Origin: Onthophagus taurus
Taxonomy: Eukaryota; Arthropoda; Insecta; Coleoptera; Scarabaeidae
DNA: 64,000 bases
Assembly: GCF_036711975.1 (NCBI RefSeq)
Contig: NC_091976.1
Coordinates: forward strand, 22,196,001-22,260,000
Direction: 5' to 3'
In this document: positions 61,672 through 64,000 of the stretch, piece after piece
Layout: each line of letters starts with the position of its first letter
Numbering within the stretch: position 1 is the stretch's first letter
Translations under genes and position numbers: made by a program
The notes under the pieces: generated by a model
Database searches by the model: none
What the model saw: the letters and a program-made list of their open reading frames with translations, nothing else
What the model was told of the DNA's origin: nothing

Positions 61672-62389
61672 TGTATTTGTTATTTTCCTTTAAATTCATT
61701 AATATCGTGAAAATACTGCTTTTTTGCCCAAATAAACGTCAACATATAAGTACGTAACCTCTCTATTATAAAACCATATAAAACTAAAATCCCTAAACAT
61801 TTTTTATCAAAGAAATTGTATACAATTTCTGTTTTTTAGGCAATACTTTAATATTAATTATATGTACATATGTTGTAACAATATTTCTCAGCAAAATCTA
61901 CGTCTAAGCATTTGAACTAATATGCACGCAACATAATAGAAGAATATACAATATTGAGGTGAAACTGAAAGAGAGTAGTTTGAACAATTTGAAAAACAAC
62001 TTTATATCAACAAGTCAAACTATTCAATGAACACCTTTGAAAATGTTTTCTTTGGACCATGTGTTGTAGATTACATCAGGCAGTATGCACACTGAATGCC
62101 TAAGTTGTTCAGCTAAAGATTGGAATCCAACCTGAAAACTGGGTCAAGTACCTACATAATAATAAGGTACTTAATGTAACCCCAAAGAAAGAAGTTTTAG
62201 GGCATTAATTCAGTTGGCTTGAGACACCAAGACCATCATCACCAACCCATTGTCATTATTTATAGGTACCTGCACGAATTTGTTTGTTGAAATTTACTGT
62301 TTGTATCCTTATTGTTGAATACTTAAGTATTTCTAACATTCTTATGAATAGGTATCCCAATTTTAAACTTCTTCCTCTTTCAGGACGCG
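61672..62389. other. Upstream region of ZAD gene
   Basis: Promoter expected close to 61680-61850. The rest is AT-rich unrecognised spacer. Confidence 0.4.
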
Positions 62390-62740
62390 AATCGCCTGTT
62401 TAGTTTTGCTTCCCTTTATCAATTCATACATAATTGTGTTGAATTGTTGAATAACACAGGATTGAGACTGTCACCTTGATGAATAGTTATTGTTTTCCAG
62501 GATTGTTATAACATCTTTTAGTTACACTCTGCTGAAAGTCTTGGTTAGATCCACAAAGCAGAGGTAAGCTTTGTTCATGAACAATTGGTATTATTCCTTT
62601 GGTATGTTGTCTTGATTTGGAGTTTTCCTGTTTTTTGAGCTTTCCCATTGTCTCTCTTACTTGTTCTTGCGTTATTTGCTCGTGTTTTTCTGGGGAGTTG
62701 TTTTGTGTTTGATTTCTACTGTCGTTTGTATCAACGCTGG
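62390..62740 (-). mobile_element. LINE reverse transcriptase fragment
   Basis: Minus strand: ITQEQVRETMGKLKKQENSK (typical start of the RT fingers), followed in other frames by KAYLCFVDLTKTFSRV and LKDVITILENNNYSS, matching the FICFVDLTKAFD block of the LINE at 42477-43580. Sequence between these two blocks is much shorter than normal, so an internal deletion is present. The 5' side runs into the 172-bp tandem array. Confidence 0.65.
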
Positions 62741-63743
62741 AATAAAAACGATTATGCAAAATGTATTTGGAAGCATTATAGAACATTTTGTAATAACAAA
62801 ACTTTTTTCCTCAGTTTTTAGTTTTTGAGATATAACCTAAATTGATGATTAAAACGTCAAAACAGCGATTTTTGAGATTATAATCAATTAAGTTCGAAAT
62901 AATCAACGCTGAAATAGAAACGATTAGGCAAAAAGTTTTTGGAAACATTATAGCACATTTTGTAATAACAAAACTTTTTTCCTCAGCTTCTAGTTTTTAA
63001 GATATAACCTAAATTGATGATTAAAACGTCAAAATAGAGACTTTTTAGATTATAATCAATTAGGTTCGAAATAATCAACGCTGAAATAGAAACGATTAGG
63101 CAAAAAGTTTTTGGAAACATTATAGAACATTTTCTAATAACAAAACTTTTTTCATCCGCTTTTAGTTTTTGAGATATAACCTAAATTGATGATTAAAACG
63201 TCAACATAGAGACTTTTTAGATTATAATCAAGTAGGTTCGAAATAATCAACGCTGAAATAGAAACGATTAGGCAAAAAGTTTTTGGAAACATTATAGAAC
63301 ATTTTGTAATAACAAAACATTTTTCCTCAACTTTTAGTTTTTGAGATATAACCTAAATTGATGATTAAAACGTCAAAATAGAGACTTTTTAGATTACAAT
63401 CAATTAGTTTCGAAATAATCAACGCTGAAACAAAAACGATTACCCAAAAAGTTTTTAGAAACATGATGGAACATTTTCTAATAACAAAACTTTTTTCTTC
63501 AGCTTTTAGTTTTTAAGATATAACCTAAATTGGTGATTAAAACGTCAAAATAGAGACTTTTTAGATTATAATGAATTAGGTTCGAAATAATCAACGCTGA
63601 AATAGAAACGATTACGCAAAAAGATTTTGGAAATATTATAGAGCATTTTCTAATAACAAAACTTTTTTCCTCAGCTTTTAGATTTTGAGATATAACCTAA
63701 ATTGATGATTCAAACGTCAAAACAGCGATTTTTGAGATTATAA
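62729..63743. repeat. Six-copy tandem array, exact 172-bp period
   Basis: The marker CAACGCTG starts at 62732, 62904, 63076, 63248, 63420 and 63592: five intervals of exactly 172 bp, so no net indels between copies. Each copy includes AACATTATAGAACATTTT, TTTAGTTTTTGAGATATAAC and TGATGATTAAAACGTC. The first and last copies share the variant AACAGCGATTTTTGAGATTA (62861 and 63721) where the inner four have ATAGAGACTTTTTAGATTA. The left end overlaps the LINE fragment border. Confidence 0.93.
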
Positions 63744-64000
63744 TGATATTAATGTAGTGTTATGCAACCAGTATATCACAACATTAATTTATCATATTAC
63801 TCATTTATTTTTAATGTTTAAAATTGTAAAGTTTGGTGTAATACATATAATTTTACATTCTTTATCCAAAAAAGAAATTAATTTAAATAATTAAATTCGA
63901 AATTATAAATAGCATAGCGCCCTCTATGGAATAATAGCTTACAATACTTTTTTAATGTTTACTTTAGTCTTAACCTCAAAGTTTAATCTCGTTCAACGTT
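63744..64000. other. Window end, nothing recognised
   Basis: AT-rich sequence past the 172-bp array with no feature I can support. Confidence 0.4.

Noticed and set aside
1-64000. Bacterial-style operons, riboswitches or horizontally acquired bacterial genes
   Set aside because: All recognised genes are spliced or otherwise typical insect genes; nothing with prokaryotic signals was seen.

Overview
This is nuclear DNA of an insect, most likely a holometabolan and plausibly a beetle. The evidence is short introns with GT..AG borders, AT-rich spacers, a ZAD-type zinc-finger gene (an arthropod-expanded class), an SNMP/CD36 gene, a membrane UGT, and relics of hAT, Tc1/mariner, Penelope and several LINE clades. 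Species is not determinable from the sequence alone.

Layout. 1-13.4 kb: no host gene seen. It holds a LINE scrap, a tandem foldback repeat, a 23-bp-arm hairpin, a GC-richer unexplained block, two head-to-head Penelope-like fragments (one ending in a hammerhead-like motif) and a mariner-type transposase relic. 13.4-19.2 kb: a three-exon UDP-glycosyltransferase (+) whose second intron is filled by a small tandem repeat and two antisense LINE relics. 19.3 kb: tRNA-Ser(AGA) (-). 20.4-22.9 kb: a hAT-type element with an 8-bp target duplication that is almost entirely satellite-like tandem DNA. 23.4-31.2 kb: an SNMP-like CD36-family gene (-, eight exons) with a second satellite-like array in its first intron. 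33-41.9 kb: two convergent, related four-helix membrane-protein genes; the probable long 5' intron of the first contains a tandemly duplicated 1.7-kb relic with nested insertions. 42.4-45.3 kb: LINE relics. 46.4-52.2 kb: an ENTPD5/6-type nucleotidase (-, five exons) whose largest intron holds a hAT relic that was itself hit by a LINE. 52.8-59.8 kb: an SNX25-type sorting nexin (+, seven exons), divergent from the nucleotidase with about 0.6 kb between start codons. 60.5-61.7 kb: a ZAD plus seven C2H2 zinc-finger gene (-, intronless ORF). 62.4-63.75 kb: a LINE scrap joined to a six-copy, exactly 172-bp tandem array.

The host genes do not form a pathway. They are independent: UGT in the ER membrane, SNMP in plasma membrane of chemosensory support cells or neurons, ENTPD in the secretory pathway, SNX25 at ER contact sites, ZAD-ZNF in the nucleus. 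What ties the window together is repeat biology: at least four arrays with 160-180-bp monomers, one of them enclosed in a transposon. Intron/exon joins were derived by reading frame, splice-site consensus and family alignment from memory; all gene models given keep frame from start to stop.
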